Counted from the first letter of the stretch, positions 1 to 10,088 are shown. The stretch: DNA of 46,380 bases from Methylophaga lonarensis MPL (GCF_000349205.1 NZ_APHR01000005.1:1-46380), one strand, 5' to 3'. Translations and numbers: made by a program. Notes: generated from the letters alone by a model not told the origin.

Positions 1-2053
1 CTTCCGCGATGTCAGGTCTATGCCTCCTGCGAAGCCTTGCGATGGCGGTGTTTGAATCAGATTCCGTATCAACAGTGAGGACGGTCTCTGATTCGTCAAC
101 GCTTAGTACTGCCGGTTCAGTGGGTGCTTCGTTTGGCTGTTCTAGATCAATCTGGAAATCAGTCAGCTCATCAGAAGCCGATGGCGTTTCAAAGTCGATA
201 GAGAATTCTGGCAATTCAGAAAAGTCATCCTCATCATCAGTGATTACCAGCAGCTCATTTTCTTCATTGTTGTCTTCACTCGCTGACGCCAGCCAGTCAA
301 GTGACAGCGATTCTTCGTCAGCTTCCCCGGCTGGCAGCTCAGGGAGTTGCTGTTCAATATCAATTTCCAGTGAGTCGTTAGTTATCTCTGAGGATTGTTG
401 ATATGAACTATCCTCTAGCGTGGTGGTGTTTTGCACCATAGCAGGGCGTTCAGCGCCGAAGTTTTGCAGGATCTGTTGCGCTTGCAGGACAAGTTCAGAT
501 TCGGTCTGACCATGCTGGCGCAGTCCATCCATGAATATTTCCATGCAGGCGAAGATTTCAGCCAGATCTTCTACTTCCTGTTCGGAAAGCGGGCGGTGAA
601 TTTGCATCAGTGTATTGGCAGTTGATTGCAGTAGAGACTGAGCCTCAGACTGATTCAACATGTCCAGGCTGCCCGCTATTTTGCCAATTCTGTGGGCAAT
701 CTCCTGATTGAGATCAGACTCAAGCGCCTGCTGACTGGCGATGGTAATTTGTTCCTTGATGTCTGATAACTCGATCAGGCTTTCAGTGAGCACCTTGTTT
801 TGCAGCTCAAGCAGAATGACGTGTGACTGGCCGGGTTTGTCATGCAGCTTTTGCTCAATATTCAAAAGAGCATCGGCCAGTGCATTCAATTCTTCGGCAT
901 CAAGTTCCTGTTCATTCAGCAGCGCGGACTGAAGCTTTTGATGATGTTCACGAAGCAGGCCTGCAGTATCGTCTTCTGACAGCAGACTGAGCGTGTCAGC
1001 CATCTGTCCAATCTGCGAATTGATGAATTCAAGCTGCTCGCTGGCGGTCTCAGCGTGGGGCTGGTACTCGTCGATCTGACCTTTAAGTTCTTGTAACTGA
1101 TCCAACAAGGCATGATGCGCATCTTGCAAGGCATTGTCGCTCATGCTGTAAATCTTGCGTTGCTGATCAAAGAAATGAAGATTGAAGTGCTGTTTGAGCA
1201 GGCTGACTTTTGGACCCTGACTGTTGGAGCGGGCAACACACAACAGCAGTTTATCGAGCAATTCATCTGGGAATTGTCCCAGCAGTGCTTGCTCATCCTG
1301 TTCGGTCATCAGTCGTAGTGGATGTGCCAGTCGTCCCAGTAACACATTCGCTTCGTGAGCTGATGCGAGGCCTTTGTGGGCAAGCGCTTCCAGCAAGGCA
1401 TCGGCCGCCCACCATAACAGCGTAGTTTTTTCCTGTTGGCAGCTGAGTCTCAGAAAGTGTGTGATGCCACGCAGCTTTCTTAACGAAACAATTTCCTGGT
1501 CACGTAACCAGCTGAGTAGCAGTACCTGAAATACATGAGCAATTCTTGATTTTTCCAGCCCGATATCGGGAGCCGCCCGGTGGGGATCCGGGTTGATCAG
1601 ATCCGGTAGCGGAATGGACTGTCGCGTTTTGAAAAGATCCGACTCATCAAGCGGGGTTTTCTGCTGTTGTTGACGAAGCTCATTAATCGTATCGATGAGA
1701 CATAAGGGGTGATCAGGAAATTGTTGGCTGAGCATGCCAAGGTAATTGGGAAGTAACAGCAGGGCTCTAACCAGGGTATCTTCCGCCGCTTGTTCATCGC
1801 TGAGCTTTTGTTCCCGGAGCATGACTGTCAAGCCTTGCATTTCCTGCCCCAGTTTTTGTGCGCCAGCAAGATTGAGCATTTCAAGCGTGCCGTTGACTTG
1901 CTGCAGGGCGTCGATCACTTGATTCAGTTGTGGATAGTCCCTATCGGAGTCGATAAAGCTTTCCATGGCTTTCAACGCGCCCTCTAAAGCCTTCTGGAGT
2001 TCATCCTGAACCCAGGTGAGCGCGTTGTAATTGCCTTTTGCTTGTTCTGCCAT
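1..2053 (-). CDS. chpA: ChpA/PilL-type chemotaxis hybrid histidine kinase, N-terminal part (runs off window)
   Basis: An open frame on the minus strand starts at ATG 2053 and has no stop before the left edge, giving about 684 residues. The N-terminus (about residues 8-150, beginning NALTWVQDELQKAL) resembles the N-terminal Hpt-like region of Pseudomonas ChpA, the very large CheA-like kinase that phosphorylates PilG and PilH. It continues as helical Hpt-like repeats and then an acidic linker rich in D, E and S (from about residue 510). The kinase core, CheW-like and receiver domains would lie outside the window. It is the last visible gene of the pilGHIJ-chpA operon, 33 bp after pilJ. The last dozen residues before the edge are unusually basic, so a small frame error near positions 1-50 is possible. 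Confidence 0.85.
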   Translation of the reverse strand, partial: MAEQAKGNYNALTWVQDELQKALEGALKAMESFIDSDRDYPQLNQVIDALQQVNGTLEMLNLAGAQKLGQEMQGLTVMLREQKLSDEQAAEDTLVRALLLLPNYLGMLSQQFPDHPLCLIDTINELRQQQQKTPLDESDLFKTRQSIPLPDLINPDPHRAAPDIGLEKSRIAHVFQVLLLSWLRDQEIVSLRKLRGITHFLRLSCQQEKTTLLWWAADALLEALAHKGLASAHEANVLLGRLAHPLRLMTEQDEQALLGQFPDELLDKLLLCVARSNSQGPKVSLLKQHFNLHFFDQQRKIYSMSDNALQDAHHALLDQLQELKGQIDEYQPHAETASEQLEFINSQIGQMADTLSLLSEDDTAGLLREHHQKLQSALLNEQELDAEELNALADALLNIEQKLHDKPGQSHVILLELQNKVLTESLIELSDIKEQITIASQQALESDLNQEIAHRIGKIAGSLDMLNQSEAQSLLQSTANTLMQIHRPLSEQEVEDLAEIFACMEIFMDGLRQHGQTESELVLQAQQILQNFGAERPAMVQNTTTLEDSSYQQSSEITNDSLEIDIEQQLPELPAGEADEESLSLDWLASASEDNNEENELLVITDDEDDFSELPEFSIDFETPSASDELTDFQIDLEQPNEAPTEPAVLSVDESETVLTVDTESDSNTAIARLRRRHRPDIAE

Positions 2054-2086
2054 GCGGAAACTCCGGCTAGTTGCAGCTATTCAGAA

Positions 2087-3349
2087 TCAAGGCAGTTTGA
2101 AGCCGGATACTGACTTACGAAGCTCGTTGGTTAAATCCAGCAGCCGCCCGATAGCTGCGGCACTTTCATTGGTACCTGTCGAAGTTTGCATGGTAATTTC
2201 CTCAATGACACTCATACTTTGTGAGGTACTTACCGCAGCCGTTGCCTGTTGCTTGGCATTTTCGGAAATATTGTTGATGAGTTCTGCCAGTTGCTGTGAA
2301 ACCGTTTCAATCTGCTCCAGCGATGCCCCGGCATCCTGAGACAGTCGGGCACCAGAAACAACCTCCGAGGTACTCTGTTCCATAGAGCTGATGGCTTCAC
2401 CGGTATCACTTTGAATCGTTTTCACCAGCGCGTCGATCTGGCGGGTTGCGTTACTTGAGCGTTCTGCCAGTCGTTGTACTTCGTCAGCAACCACCGCAAA
2501 GCCGCGTCCTGCCTCACCCGCCATGGCCGCCTGAATGGCAGCGTTGAGGGACAGGATGTTGGTTTGTTCGGCGATGTCGTTAATCAGTTCAACAATCTCA
2601 CCGATTTGTTGTGAGCTTTCACCGAGACGTTTCATCCGTTTTGAGGTTTCCTGGATTTGCTCACGGATGGTGTCCATACCATTGATGGCTTTTTTCACCG
2701 CGCTGTTACCTTGAACGGCGAGTTGCACCGATTGACGTGCTACTTCAGAAGACTGGCTGGCGCTGTTTGATACTTGTTCGATGGACGCCGCCATTTGGTT
2801 GATCGCAGCGGATACGTCTGTGATCTGTTGCGCCTGATGGTCACTGGCATCGGTCAGATGCAATGCAGTAGCCTGTGTTTCCTGGGCAGCAGAGGCGACC
2901 TGCAAGGTAGTCGAGTTGATTTGTTCAACCAGGCTGCGCAGTGCATCAATGGTGTAGTTAACCGAGTCGGCAATTGCACCGGTAATGTCTTCAGTGACTG
3001 TTGCAGAAACAGTCAGATCACCATCGGCAAGGTCGCCCATTTCATCAAGCAGACGCAGAATTGCATCCTGGTTATGTCGATTTTGCAGCTCCATATCATC
3101 AAGCGACTGCTTGAGTTTTTTCACCGGGGCATAGGCTATTCTGAAAGCCATGATCAGTGACAGCAAGAACAACACCCCTGTGCCAGCGGCAATCATCAAG
3201 ATATCAGGATGTATCATGCTGTACTGGCCTGTCACCATCAGGAAAACCCCGGCAATGGTCAGCCCCGTAAACAGCAGGCCTACTATCAGATTGGCCAGGT
3301 TTTGTCTGGCAAAAATCGAGGCTAAAAAGAGTTTACTGGTGGCATTCAT
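2087..3349 (-). CDS. pilJ: PilJ-like methyl-accepting chemotaxis protein, short form
   Basis: Inner-membrane chemoreceptor of the Pil-Chp system, which signals through PilI (CheW-like) to ChpA. The 420 residues hold two membrane segments (about 18-40 and 49-69) joined by a loop of under ten residues, then a HAMP-like linker and a cytoplasmic MCP signalling domain. The signalling tip contains [20 protein letters not shown] and the following [15 protein letters not shown]. Pseudomonas PilJ is about 680 residues with a large periplasmic sensor region, and that region is missing here. The family assignment rests on the operon position and on the signalling domain. It lies 24 bp downstream of pilI. 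Confidence 0.85.
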   Translation of the reverse strand: MNATSKLFLASIFARQNLANLIVGLLFTGLTIAGVFLMVTGQYSMIHPDILMIAAGTGVLFLLSLIMAFRIAYAPVKKLKQSLDDMELQNRHNQDAILRLLDEMGDLADGDLTVSATVTEDITGAIADSVNYTIDALRSLVEQINSTTLQVASAAQETQATALHLTDASDHQAQQITDVSAAINQMAASIEQVSNSASQSSEVARQSVQLAVQGNSAVKKAINGMDTIREQIQETSKRMKRLGESSQQIGEIVELINDIAEQTNILSLNAAIQAAMAGEAGRGFAVVADEVQRLAERSSNATRQIDALVKTIQSDTGEAISSMEQSTSEVVSGARLSQDAGASLEQIETVSQQLAELINNISENAKQQATAAVSTSQSMSVIEEITMQTSTGTNESAAAIGRLLDLTNELRKSVSGFKLP

Positions 3350-3373
3350 ATCGTCTGTCCTGACAAAAAAATT

Positions 3374-3922
3374 CTATGCGGCTGCGTTGATAAATCTCGG
3401 ATCTTCGGCGAGCTTTTGAAAGCTCATGACCAGCCATTGCGTTCCTTGCTGAAAAACACTGCCGGTCAAGTAGGGTATTAAATTCAAATGTTGGGTCGGA
3501 TCATGTGTTTCTGGTTGACGACCATAATGTTTCAGGCCAAACACCTCATCAACCAGCAATCCAGTGAAATATTCTGGGTGGTTCAGCACCAGAATTCTGC
3601 TGCGTTTATCGAGTTTACTGGGCTTTTCCATCAGGAAGTGCTGCAGATCGACAATCGGTAGTAAATCACCCCTGAGATTGGCGATGCCGAATACCCAGGC
3701 TTGTGACTTGGGAACGCGAGTGATTTCCTCGGGCACTGGAAACATTTCACGAGCATGATCAAGCGGGATAAGCATGTGATGTTTGCCAATGCGAAAACCA
3801 ATCGCACTCCATGCCCCCTCAGGATTATCTTTCTGACTTAGCCCCGCTGCTCCTTGCTGGCTCCTTCGCTCGATGTCCTGGAGCAGGGTGATGATTTCAG
3901 CGGGACGATGCAGTGTTGCCAT
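3374..3922 (-). CDS. pilI: PilI, CheW-like adaptor of the Pil-Chp system
   Basis: A 182-residue protein made mostly of one CheW-like domain (about residues 38-178), with the typical GIANLRGDLLPIVDL stretch in the middle. CheW-type adaptors couple the receptor (here PilJ) to the kinase ChpA at the inner membrane. It sits between pilH (4 bp upstream) and pilJ in the standard order. No separate regulatory signal is visible, so it is presumably expressed from the pilG promoter. Confidence 0.88.
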   Translation of the reverse strand: MATLHRPAEIITLLQDIERRSQQGAAGLSQKDNPEGAWSAIGFRIGKHHMLIPLDHAREMFPVPEEITRVPKSQAWVFGIANLRGDLLPIVDLQHFLMEKPSKLDKRSRILVLNHPEYFTGLLVDEVFGLKHYGRQPETHDPTQHLNLIPYLTGSVFQQGTQWLVMSFQKLAEDPRFINAAA

Positions 3923-3926
3923 CAGC

Positions 3927-4289
3927 TTAACTCAGGAGTTGGTTGATTTGGTCGAGTAGTTCCTGTTCGCTAACAGGTTTACCCAAATATCCTTTTGCCC
4001 CTTGCCGGAGCCCCCACATCTTGTCAGTTTCCTGATTTTTTGATGAGACGATAATGATGGGGATATGGGCCGACGCGGGATCCTTGCTAAGTTTGCGTGT
4101 GGCCTGAAAACCATTGAGGCCGGGCATGACAACGTCCATAAGTATCAAATCCGGTTTTTCGGCAAAGGTCATCGCAACGGCTTGTTCACCATCTTCAGCA
4201 ATGATGACTTGGTGCTGGTGTTTTTCCAGCATTTTTCGAAGTACAAACACCTCTGTCGGCGAGTCGTCTGCGATCAGAATTCTGGCCAT
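3927..4289 (-). CDS. pilH: PilH, single-domain response regulator
   Basis: A 120-residue CheY-like receiver with no output domain. The acidic pocket is ADD at residues 7-9, the likely phosphoacceptor is D52 in LILMDVVMP, and the conserved lysine is in LGKPVS near residue 104. In Pseudomonas PilH works against the PilG branch in controlling the type IV pilus motors. It lies 6 bp after pilG and 4 bp before pilI, so the four pil genes form one tight transcription unit. Confidence 0.9.
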   Translation of the reverse strand: MARILIADDSPTEVFVLRKMLEKHQHQVIIAEDGEQAVAMTFAEKPDLILMDVVMPGLNGFQATRKLSKDPASAHIPIIIVSSKNQETDKMWGLRQGAKGYLGKPVSEQELLDQINQLLS

Positions 4290-4295
4290 GGCGAG

Positions 4296-4706
4296 TTAAC
4301 TGTCCTTGTTGTTATGAGTGTTGCGATGTGTGCGAATGGCGCCAAGCAAGTCTTCTCTGGTGAAAGGTTTGGTCAGATATTGTTCTGCACCGACGACACG
4401 TCCCTTGGCGCGGTCAAAAAGCCCATCTTTGCTCGAAAGCATAATCACGGGAATATCACGATATTTAGCATTCTGTTTCACTAAAGCGCAGGTCTGGTAA
4501 CCATCCAGCCTCGGCATCATGATATCGATAAACAGGATATCGGGATGCTCAGCGCTGATAATTGGTAACGCCTCAAAACCATTGTCCGCCGTCAGCACCT
4601 CGCAGCCCGCCTTCTTTAGCAGGGATTCTGCGCTGCGTCTGATGGTGTTGCTGTCATCAATCACCATGACCTTTAGACCTGAAAATTCTGTACTGCTGTC
4701 ACTCAC
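4296..4706 (-). CDS. pilG: PilG, single-domain response regulator
   Basis: First gene of the Pil-Chp operon. It encodes a 136-residue CheY-like receiver with the acidic pair IDDS (D17-D18), a phosphoacceptor at D61 in LFIDIMMP, and a conserved lysine in LTKPFTRED. PilG is the output regulator that promotes pilus extension and links to cAMP signalling in Pseudomonas. The next gene is divergent, 362 bp away, so the operon promoter should lie in 4707-5068. Confidence 0.9.
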   Translation of the reverse strand: MSDSSTEFSGLKVMVIDDSNTIRRSAESLLKKAGCEVLTADNGFEALPIISAEHPDILFIDIMMPRLDGYQTCALVKQNAKYRDIPVIMLSSKDGLFDRAKGRVVGAEQYLTKPFTREDLLGAIRTHRNTHNNKDS

Positions 4707-5068
4707 AATGATGCGTTACCTGAAGTTGAAGTTATCGATTTCAATCATGCAGCGAAGATAACGCATTTTTTTCACTCAGGCTAGTCAGCTACGTCCCTGT
4801 CGCTACAACGATTACCTTGGTAATTTCTCACAGTGCTGAGTATGGAGGACTTGAAAAGCTCAATCTGTGTCCCATATCACACAATAACGGCTTACCAAGG
4901 GCTGTTGTTCTTTCACCAGCACACGCATGATGCCGATGAAAGATCAATACACCCTGGGGCAGGCGATGCTGATTTCAGCTAAGCTGTTCGATACTACAAA
5001 TCCATAACTATTGTTTGGATGCGTTTTGAGTGCGAATCCACCAATCCATCTCTATTAAAGAGGCACCT
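4707..5068. promoter_or_regulatory. Divergent intergenic region pilG / gshA with a repeated dyad motif
   Basis: This 362-bp non-coding stretch must contain the promoters of both the pilG operon and the ligase gene. I could not pick convincing -35/-10 pairs. It contains the dyad TTACCTTGGTAA (4812-4823), and the half TTACCAAGG recurs at 4892-4900. These look like a possible operator pair, but I do not recognise the factor. A good ribosome binding site, AAAGAGG (5057-5063), precedes ATG 5069. Confidence 0.4.
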
Positions 5069-6345
5069 ATGACCGCAGGCGTTCCCCATCTTACAACCGC
5101 ATTGACAGGACCACTGCTCAAACTAGAAGCCCATCTATTGGAGCGTCAGGCTGAGGTGGAGTGCTGGTTCAGGGAGCAATGGCTTCAGACGCCCGCGCCT
5201 TTTTATGCTTCGGTGGATTTACGCAATGCCGGTTTCAAGCTTGCGCCGGTCGATACTAATTTGTTTCCTGCTGGATTTAACAATCTCAATCCGGCATTTA
5301 TGCCTTATGTATCCAGGCCGCGCAGGCAGCAGTGGAGCGGCATTGTCCGCGCGCCCGACGCATTTTGATCATCGCTGAAAACCACACGCGTAATCTGTTT
5401 TATCTTGAAAGTCTCGAAACGCTCAGAATGATTTTTGAAAAGGCGGGCCTTGAAGCTCGCCTTGGCAGTTTGCGTGACGACATTACCGAAAACCTCTCGG
5501 TTGAATTACCTTCTGGCAGGGTGACTCAGCTCTCGCCATTGCGGCGTGAGGGTGTCAGGGTCAGTCTGGATGATGATTTTTCACCCTGCCTGGTATTGCT
5601 CAATAACGATCTCTCTGCCGGGATTCCCGCCATTTTGCAGGGCATCGAACAACAATTGGTGCCTCCTTTGAAGGCAGGCTGGTCAACCCGCAAGAAGTCA
5701 GATCACTTCAATCATTATCATGCTGTTGCCAAGGATTTCGCCTCTCGAGTAGATATTGACCCTTGGCTGGTGTCACCTTTGTCTTTGCAATGTGGTCAAG
5801 TGAATTTCATGGAAAAGTCAGGCGGAGAATGTCTGGCCAGAAACGTCACCAGCTTGTTGGGCATGATTCAGCGCAAGTATGACGAGTATGGTATCGATCG
5901 TGAACCTTTCGCGGTAGTCAAGGCAGACTCAGGCACCTACGGCATGGGTATCATGATGGTTAAAAGTGCTGACGAGGTTTTGAATCTTAATCGCAAACAA
6001 CGCAACAAAATGGCTTCAGCTAAAGAGGGGCTGGTCGTAGATAATGTATTGATTCAGGAGGGTGTTTATACCTTTGAAACCATCGGCCCGGATCAGGCGG
6101 TCGCCGAGCCAGTGATATACATGATGGATCACTATGTGGTTGGCGGTTTCTATCGGGTGCACACCGGACGTGGCGTCAATGAAAATCTCAATGCCCCAGG
6201 CATGCACTTCGAGCCATTGGCATTTGCACAATCCTGCATCAGCCCTGAAAAATGTGAAAACCCAGATGCTGAGCCCAACCGTTTTTATGCCTACGGTGTC
6301 ATAGCAAGACTGGCCTTGTTAGCCGCTGCTAGAGAATTGGCCTGA
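5069..6345 (+). CDS. gshA: Glutamate-cysteine ligase, Acidithiobacillus (gshA_ferroox) type; one frameshift
   Basis: First enzyme of glutathione synthesis, of the family described from Acidithiobacillus ferrooxidans (TIGR02049-like) and not the E. coli GshA fold family. The first part runs from ATG 5069 (RBS AAAGAGG) through the conserved FKLAPVDTNLFPAGFNNLN. It then slips frame near 5305-5312, where one base seems missing, and continues as IQAAQAAVERHCPRARRILI into the second frame up to 6345. Later motifs include KADSGTYGMGIMMVKSADE and DHYVVGGFYRVHTGRGVNEN. Corrected length is about 425 residues. No gshB is in the window, although pilG lies next to gshB in Pseudomonas. The break is probably a sequencing error. 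Confidence 0.82.
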
Positions 6346-6355
6346 GTCTATGCTG

Positions 6356-7494
6356 CTAAAGGTGTTCACTCAGATAGGCAATGGTCATGGTCTGGTTATG
6401 AAGCAGGCTGTGACTGTCGTCTTCACCGGAGCAGATCTCGCCATTTGAATAAAAACCGGTAATGCCAGTCTGCATGCCCAACAGTCGTTGCACGGCATAG
6501 ACTTCATCTGAAACCTGGTTTTCCATGACCAGCTTGCGGCCTACACAGCTCACACAAATCGCCAGCGCCTTGTCATTGAGATCGACATTTTTATTAAGGA
6601 TCTGCCGCGCGGCCTCGCTGGCACCTGCTACCAGTTCATCGTGATCAGATTTGAGGAATCGAACGGTTGTGCCCTGTGCAATATTGCCGGCGAAGGTGAG
6701 ACTGTTGTCTTTTTCGTTGATGGCCAGCAGAGTTCGAATGACGTTAACGTTCTTGTCATCCATGATGGCAAATGGAAAATTTAGACCTGAGGCGGGCAGT
6801 TGATTGGCATAATAGCAATGTACATTTTATAGAGTGGCAGGGCGGGCTTATTGTCCAGTTCATACACTACATTCTTAATCGCCTTGGTGATCCTTCTCGG
6901 GGGACCATATGGCTTCCAGCCGCCCAGAGCGCCACTGGTTACGATGGCTTTGTCGCCATAAATACCAACTGCGATGACACTACGGTCCTGAATCTTGTCA
7001 TTATTCAGTAACAATGTCTTGCTAAATTTGGCATCGTCGCCGGCCAGTCCGCCGGTAATTGGCACGTTAGTTAAAACTTCCTGTAAGCCCTCGACCAGCT
7101 CCGAGCCATTGACATTCAATCCGTCGCTCAGCACAAACACACCTTTCAAATCATCCGCCATCAGCTCCTTGGCCAGTTGCGCCCCAACGGCATGTGACTG
7201 CTCCATGCTGCTGATAGGTTTTGTGATGAACTTGAGTGTGCTTTGCTCCCACTGCATTGCCGTAATGTGAACACTGTCATCAAACACACCATCGCCGGTT
7301 ATTTCTCCGGAGGTAGTACAGCCAATGATATGGGCTTGCGGGTAGCGTTTTTGAATCTGACTGGCAAAATTGCGCTCGCTGAAGCGATTGACTGAGCCAA
7401 ACACTAGAACCCAGTTGGCATCCTTCAATGGAGACTCATTGCTGAGTTTGTTGAAACCTGTTTTGGCGGGTAAATGTTCTTGAGCAAACTTCAT
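6356..7494 (-). CDS. FIST-domain sensory protein (FIST N + FIST C), one frameshift
   Basis: The FIST N half (6781-7494) has the hallmark IGCTTSGEI and a conserved GGLAGDD. The FIST C half (6356-6763) ends in a typical ELHNQTMT-like sequence (LLHNQTMTIAYLSEH). The frames join near 6815: adding one base gives a continuous LYKMYIGYYANQLPASGLNF reading into IMDDKNVNV. FIST domains are thought to bind small ligands such as amino acids and usually feed signalling proteins. Here the protein has no attached output domain and no kinase or cyclase neighbour. It converges on gshA with only 10 bp between stops. The indel is likely technical. Confidence 0.8.
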
Positions 7495-7941
7495 TGTATT
7501 GTTCCGGCATCCTGTTTAATTGCATGGTCTTGACATCCATGTAGTCAATCTCTGCTTCGAGACTACCGCCCGATAGTACATCAGCGAATCACATGTAGGA
7601 AAGCGCAACACACAAAATGTGAATGACTTGGCAAAAACTCGTGCAAAAGCATCAGGCTGTACCGAGGGCATTATTAATGCTTTATTTGCAGTATTGCTGT
7701 CGATTATTTTTCTGTGTGGTTAGGTGGAAATGGTGAGTTCAAGTGAGGTGACAAGTGCCAGTTGTTGTGCCGATGGCATGTTATGAAGTCGGCCTGATAC
7801 TGCCGCCGTTCAAGTTGATAGTTGAGAAGAGTCTGCCTTTACGAGGCTTCAACATGGACATGCTTTGCCTTGGCAAAGCATGTCTGTGCAGTATGGTTTC
7901 GAATGGTTTGCTATTGACGCCGGAGTTTGACGCAAGCGTTT
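7495..7941. other. 447-bp intergenic region between FIST gene and gatB
   Basis: I see no convincing gene here. The minus-strand promoter of the FIST gene should lie at its left end, where a weak candidate is TTGACT (minus strand, near 7545) followed about 18 bp later by TGCAAT. The right half holds a perfect inverted repeat (7857-7884), listed separately. A 65-codon plus-strand frame at 7755-7952 has no recognisable content and overlaps the end of gatB, so I treat it as chance. Confidence 0.5.
7857..7884. repeat. Perfect 13-bp inverted repeat downstream of gatB
   Basis: The arms GACATGCTTTGCC and GGCAAAGCATGTC are exact complements separated by TT. The hairpin lies 57 bp past the gatB stop on the minus strand. 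No T-run follows on either strand, so it is not a classical intrinsic terminator. It could protect the gatB mRNA 3' end or be part of a Rho-dependent end. Confidence 0.6.
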
Positions 7942-9384
7942 TTAACCGTTGATTTTATTCTTCAGTAATTCGTTCACTTGTGCTGGATTGGCTTTACCTT
8001 TTGAGGCTTTCATCACCTGACCCACAAAGAAGCCTAACAACTGTTCTTTGCCTTCACGAAATTGTTGAAATTGTTCTGGATGATTGGCGATGACCTCATC
8101 CACCATGGCTTCAATCGCACCAGTATCGGTGACTTGTTTGAGTCCTTTGGCTTCAATAATCGCGTCGGCATCATCGCCTTCTCCGTTCCAAAGTGCTTCG
8201 AAGACAGTTTTGGCAATCTTGCCTGAAATAGTGTTATCGCTGATACGCAACAAGACACTGGCCAGCTGCTTGGCGGAGACAGGCGACTCTGTGATTTCAA
8301 GACCTGCCCGGTTCAATGCGCCGGACAGTTCAACTGTTACCCAGTTGGCACACTGTTTGGGATCCTTGTTGCCTGTTGCGGCAACAACCGCCTCGTAATA
8401 ATCGGCTAATTCACGGCTGCTGGTGAGTATTGACGCATCATAAAGCGACAAGCCCAGCTCATTGATAAAGCGATCTCGTTTCTGATTAGGCAGCTCCGGC
8501 AGGGTTTCACGGATTGCATTGATCAACTCGGCATCAATGACCAGCGGCAATAAATCCGGATCCGGGAAGTAGCGGTAGTCATTGGCTTCTTCCTTGCTGC
8601 GCATGGAACGTGTTTCGTTCTTGTCAGCATCGTATAAGCGGGTTTCCTGGATCACTTCGCCACCTGATTCGAGCACGTCAATTTGTCGTTCAATCTCAAT
8701 GTTGATAGCTCGCTCGACATTACGGAAAGAGTTGATGTTTTTCAGCTCAGTACGGGTGCCGAATTTTTCCTGGCCTTTGGGACGAATCGACACGTTGGCA
8801 TCACATCGGAAAGAGCCTTCCTGCATGTTGCCATCGCATATTTCCAGGTAGCGAACCAGAGAGTGGATTTTTTTCATGTAGGCCACCGCTTCCTTGGCGC
8901 TACGCATATCCGGTTCAGAGACAATTTCCAGCAACGGTGTGCCCGCACGATTTAGATCGATACCGGTTTGGCCATGAAAATCCTCATGTAGTGACTTGCC
9001 GGCGTCTTCCTCAAGGTGGGCTCGGGTGATACCAATGCGTCTTTCAGTGCCGTCTTCGAGCTCGATATCAATATGGCCTTTGCCGACAACCGGTAACTCA
9101 AACTGACTGATTTGGTAGCCTTTGGGTAAGTCTGGGTAAAAGTAATTTTTTCGGGCAAAGACGCTTCGTTCTGCGACCTCAGCATCCACGGCCAGTCCAA
9201 ATTTGACCGCCATGCGAACAGCTTCCTGATTTAATACCGGCAACACGCCAGGCAGACCAAGATCAACTGCACAGGCTTGAGTGTTGGGCTCTGCGCCATA
9301 GGCTGTGGCGGCGCCAGAGAAAATTTTACTTTTGGTTGCAAGCTGGGTGTGAATTTCCAACCCGATAACAACTTCCCATTCCAT
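7942..9384 (-). CDS. gatB: Aspartyl/glutamyl-tRNA(Asn/Gln) amidotransferase subunit B
   Basis: The 480-residue protein matches full-length GatB, the kinase-like subunit of GatCAB that activates Glu-tRNA(Gln) or Asp-tRNA(Asn) for amidation. Seen are the start [12 protein letters not shown], the [17 protein letters not shown] signature near residues 150-166, [10 protein letters not shown], and the C-terminal GatB/YqeY-type helical domain. GatB usually sits directly after gatC and gatA. Here its upstream neighbour, 47 bp away on the same strand, is a HAD phosphatase, so gatCA must be elsewhere. Confidence 0.95.
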   Translation of the reverse strand: MEWEVVIGLEIHTQLATKSKIFSGAATAYGAEPNTQACAVDLGLPGVLPVLNQEAVRMAVKFGLAVDAEVAERSVFARKNYFYPDLPKGYQISQFELPVVGKGHIDIELEDGTERRIGITRAHLEEDAGKSLHEDFHGQTGIDLNRAGTPLLEIVSEPDMRSAKEAVAYMKKIHSLVRYLEICDGNMQEGSFRCDANVSIRPKGQEKFGTRTELKNINSFRNVERAINIEIERQIDVLESGGEVIQETRLYDADKNETRSMRSKEEANDYRYFPDPDLLPLVIDAELINAIRETLPELPNQKRDRFINELGLSLYDASILTSSRELADYYEAVVAATGNKDPKQCANWVTVELSGALNRAGLEITESPVSAKQLASVLLRISDNTISGKIAKTVFEALWNGEGDDADAIIEAKGLKQVTDTGAIEAMVDEVIANHPEQFQQFREGKEQLLGFFVGQVMKASKGKANPAQVNELLKNKING

Positions 9385-9431
9385 AATTAGCTGGCCTGAA
9401 TTTGAGGTGTAAAAAGCGTGGATTGTAGCAA

Positions 9432-10088
9432 TTATTCGCGCAGACTGAGAATTTTCCAGCCGCGTTGCTCAGCGGTGGTCTTGAGGATATCGTCTGGATC
9501 GACAGCGACAGGGGTCTCCACTTGCTCAAGTAGCGGCAGATCATTGTGTGAATCACTATAAAAAAAGCTGCCCTCTAAGTCATAGTGATGTTGCTGCAAC
9601 CAGTCACCCAGCCGAGTGACTTTGCCTTGCTGAAATGAGGGGACGCCATGCACTTCGCCGGTATATCGACCATTGATGAAAGCCGGTTCAGTTGCGATCA
9701 GATGCTCAATGCCTAGCAATTCCGCTATTGGGGTGGTGATGAAGCTGTTGGTGGCGGTAATAATCAGTGGTACATCGCCCTGCGCGCGGTGGTGGGCAAT
9801 CAGCTGTAAACCTTTTTCCAGGATGATGGGTTTGATTTTCTGTTCCAGATAATCAGCACGCCAACGCAGTAAATCATCCATTGAGTTATCAGCGAGCGGT
9901 TGAAAGACAAAACGCAGAAAAGCATCAATATCAAGTTTGCCGGCCTGGTAGTCATGATAAAAAGCCAGATTGGTGTCGTGATAGACCTCGGGGTCAACGA
10001 TATGATTTTCCGCCAGATAGCGGCCCCACAAATAATCGCTGTCGCCAGCAAGTAAGGTATTGTCCAGATCAAATATTGCTAAAGCCAT
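9432..10088 (-). CDS. HAD-IB family phosphatase (SerB-like)
   Basis: A 218-residue HAD-superfamily hydrolase with motif I FDLDNTLL (D7, D9), motif II Thr/Ser around IITATNSF, and motif [16 protein letters not shown]. The layout is that of subfamily IB phosphatases, close to the Pseudomonas protein encoded beside rppH. Known IB members dephosphorylate small phosphorylated metabolites such as phosphoserine, and the substrate here cannot be told. The start at ATG 10088 is directly divergent from rppH, and gatB follows in the same direction. Confidence 0.85.
   Translation of the reverse strand: MALAIFDLDNTLLAGDSDYLWGRYLAENHIVDPEVYHDTNLAFYHDYQAGKLDIDAFLRFVFQPLADNSMDDLLRWRADYLEQKIKPIILEKGLQLIAHHRAQGDVPLIITATNSFITTPIAELLGIEHLIATEPAFINGRYTGEVHGVPSFQQGKVTRLGDWLQQHHYDLEGSFFYSDSHNDLPLLEQVETPVAVDPDDILKTTAEQRGWKILSLRE

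Noticed and set aside
1-50. Possible frameshift in chpA at the window edge, where the residues turn basic and a reading IDPDIAE appears with one extra base.
   Set aside because: Too little sequence remains to decide; mentioned only as a caution in the chpA entry.
9-401. 130-codon Ser-rich plus-strand frame.
   Set aside because: It is the antisense of the acidic linker of chpA, whose Asp/Glu codons read as Ser on the other strand.
7730-7786. 18-residue mini-ORF (MVSSSEVTSASCCADGML) with a Cys-Cys pair after AGGTGG, considered as a modified-peptide precursor.
   Set aside because: It is too short to be significant by chance, and no maturation enzyme or transporter lies beside it.
7755-7952. 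65-codon plus-strand frame upstream of and overlapping the end of gatB.
   Set aside because: No recognisable motif or ribosome binding site, it overlaps gatB antisense, and it contains the perfect inverted repeat.
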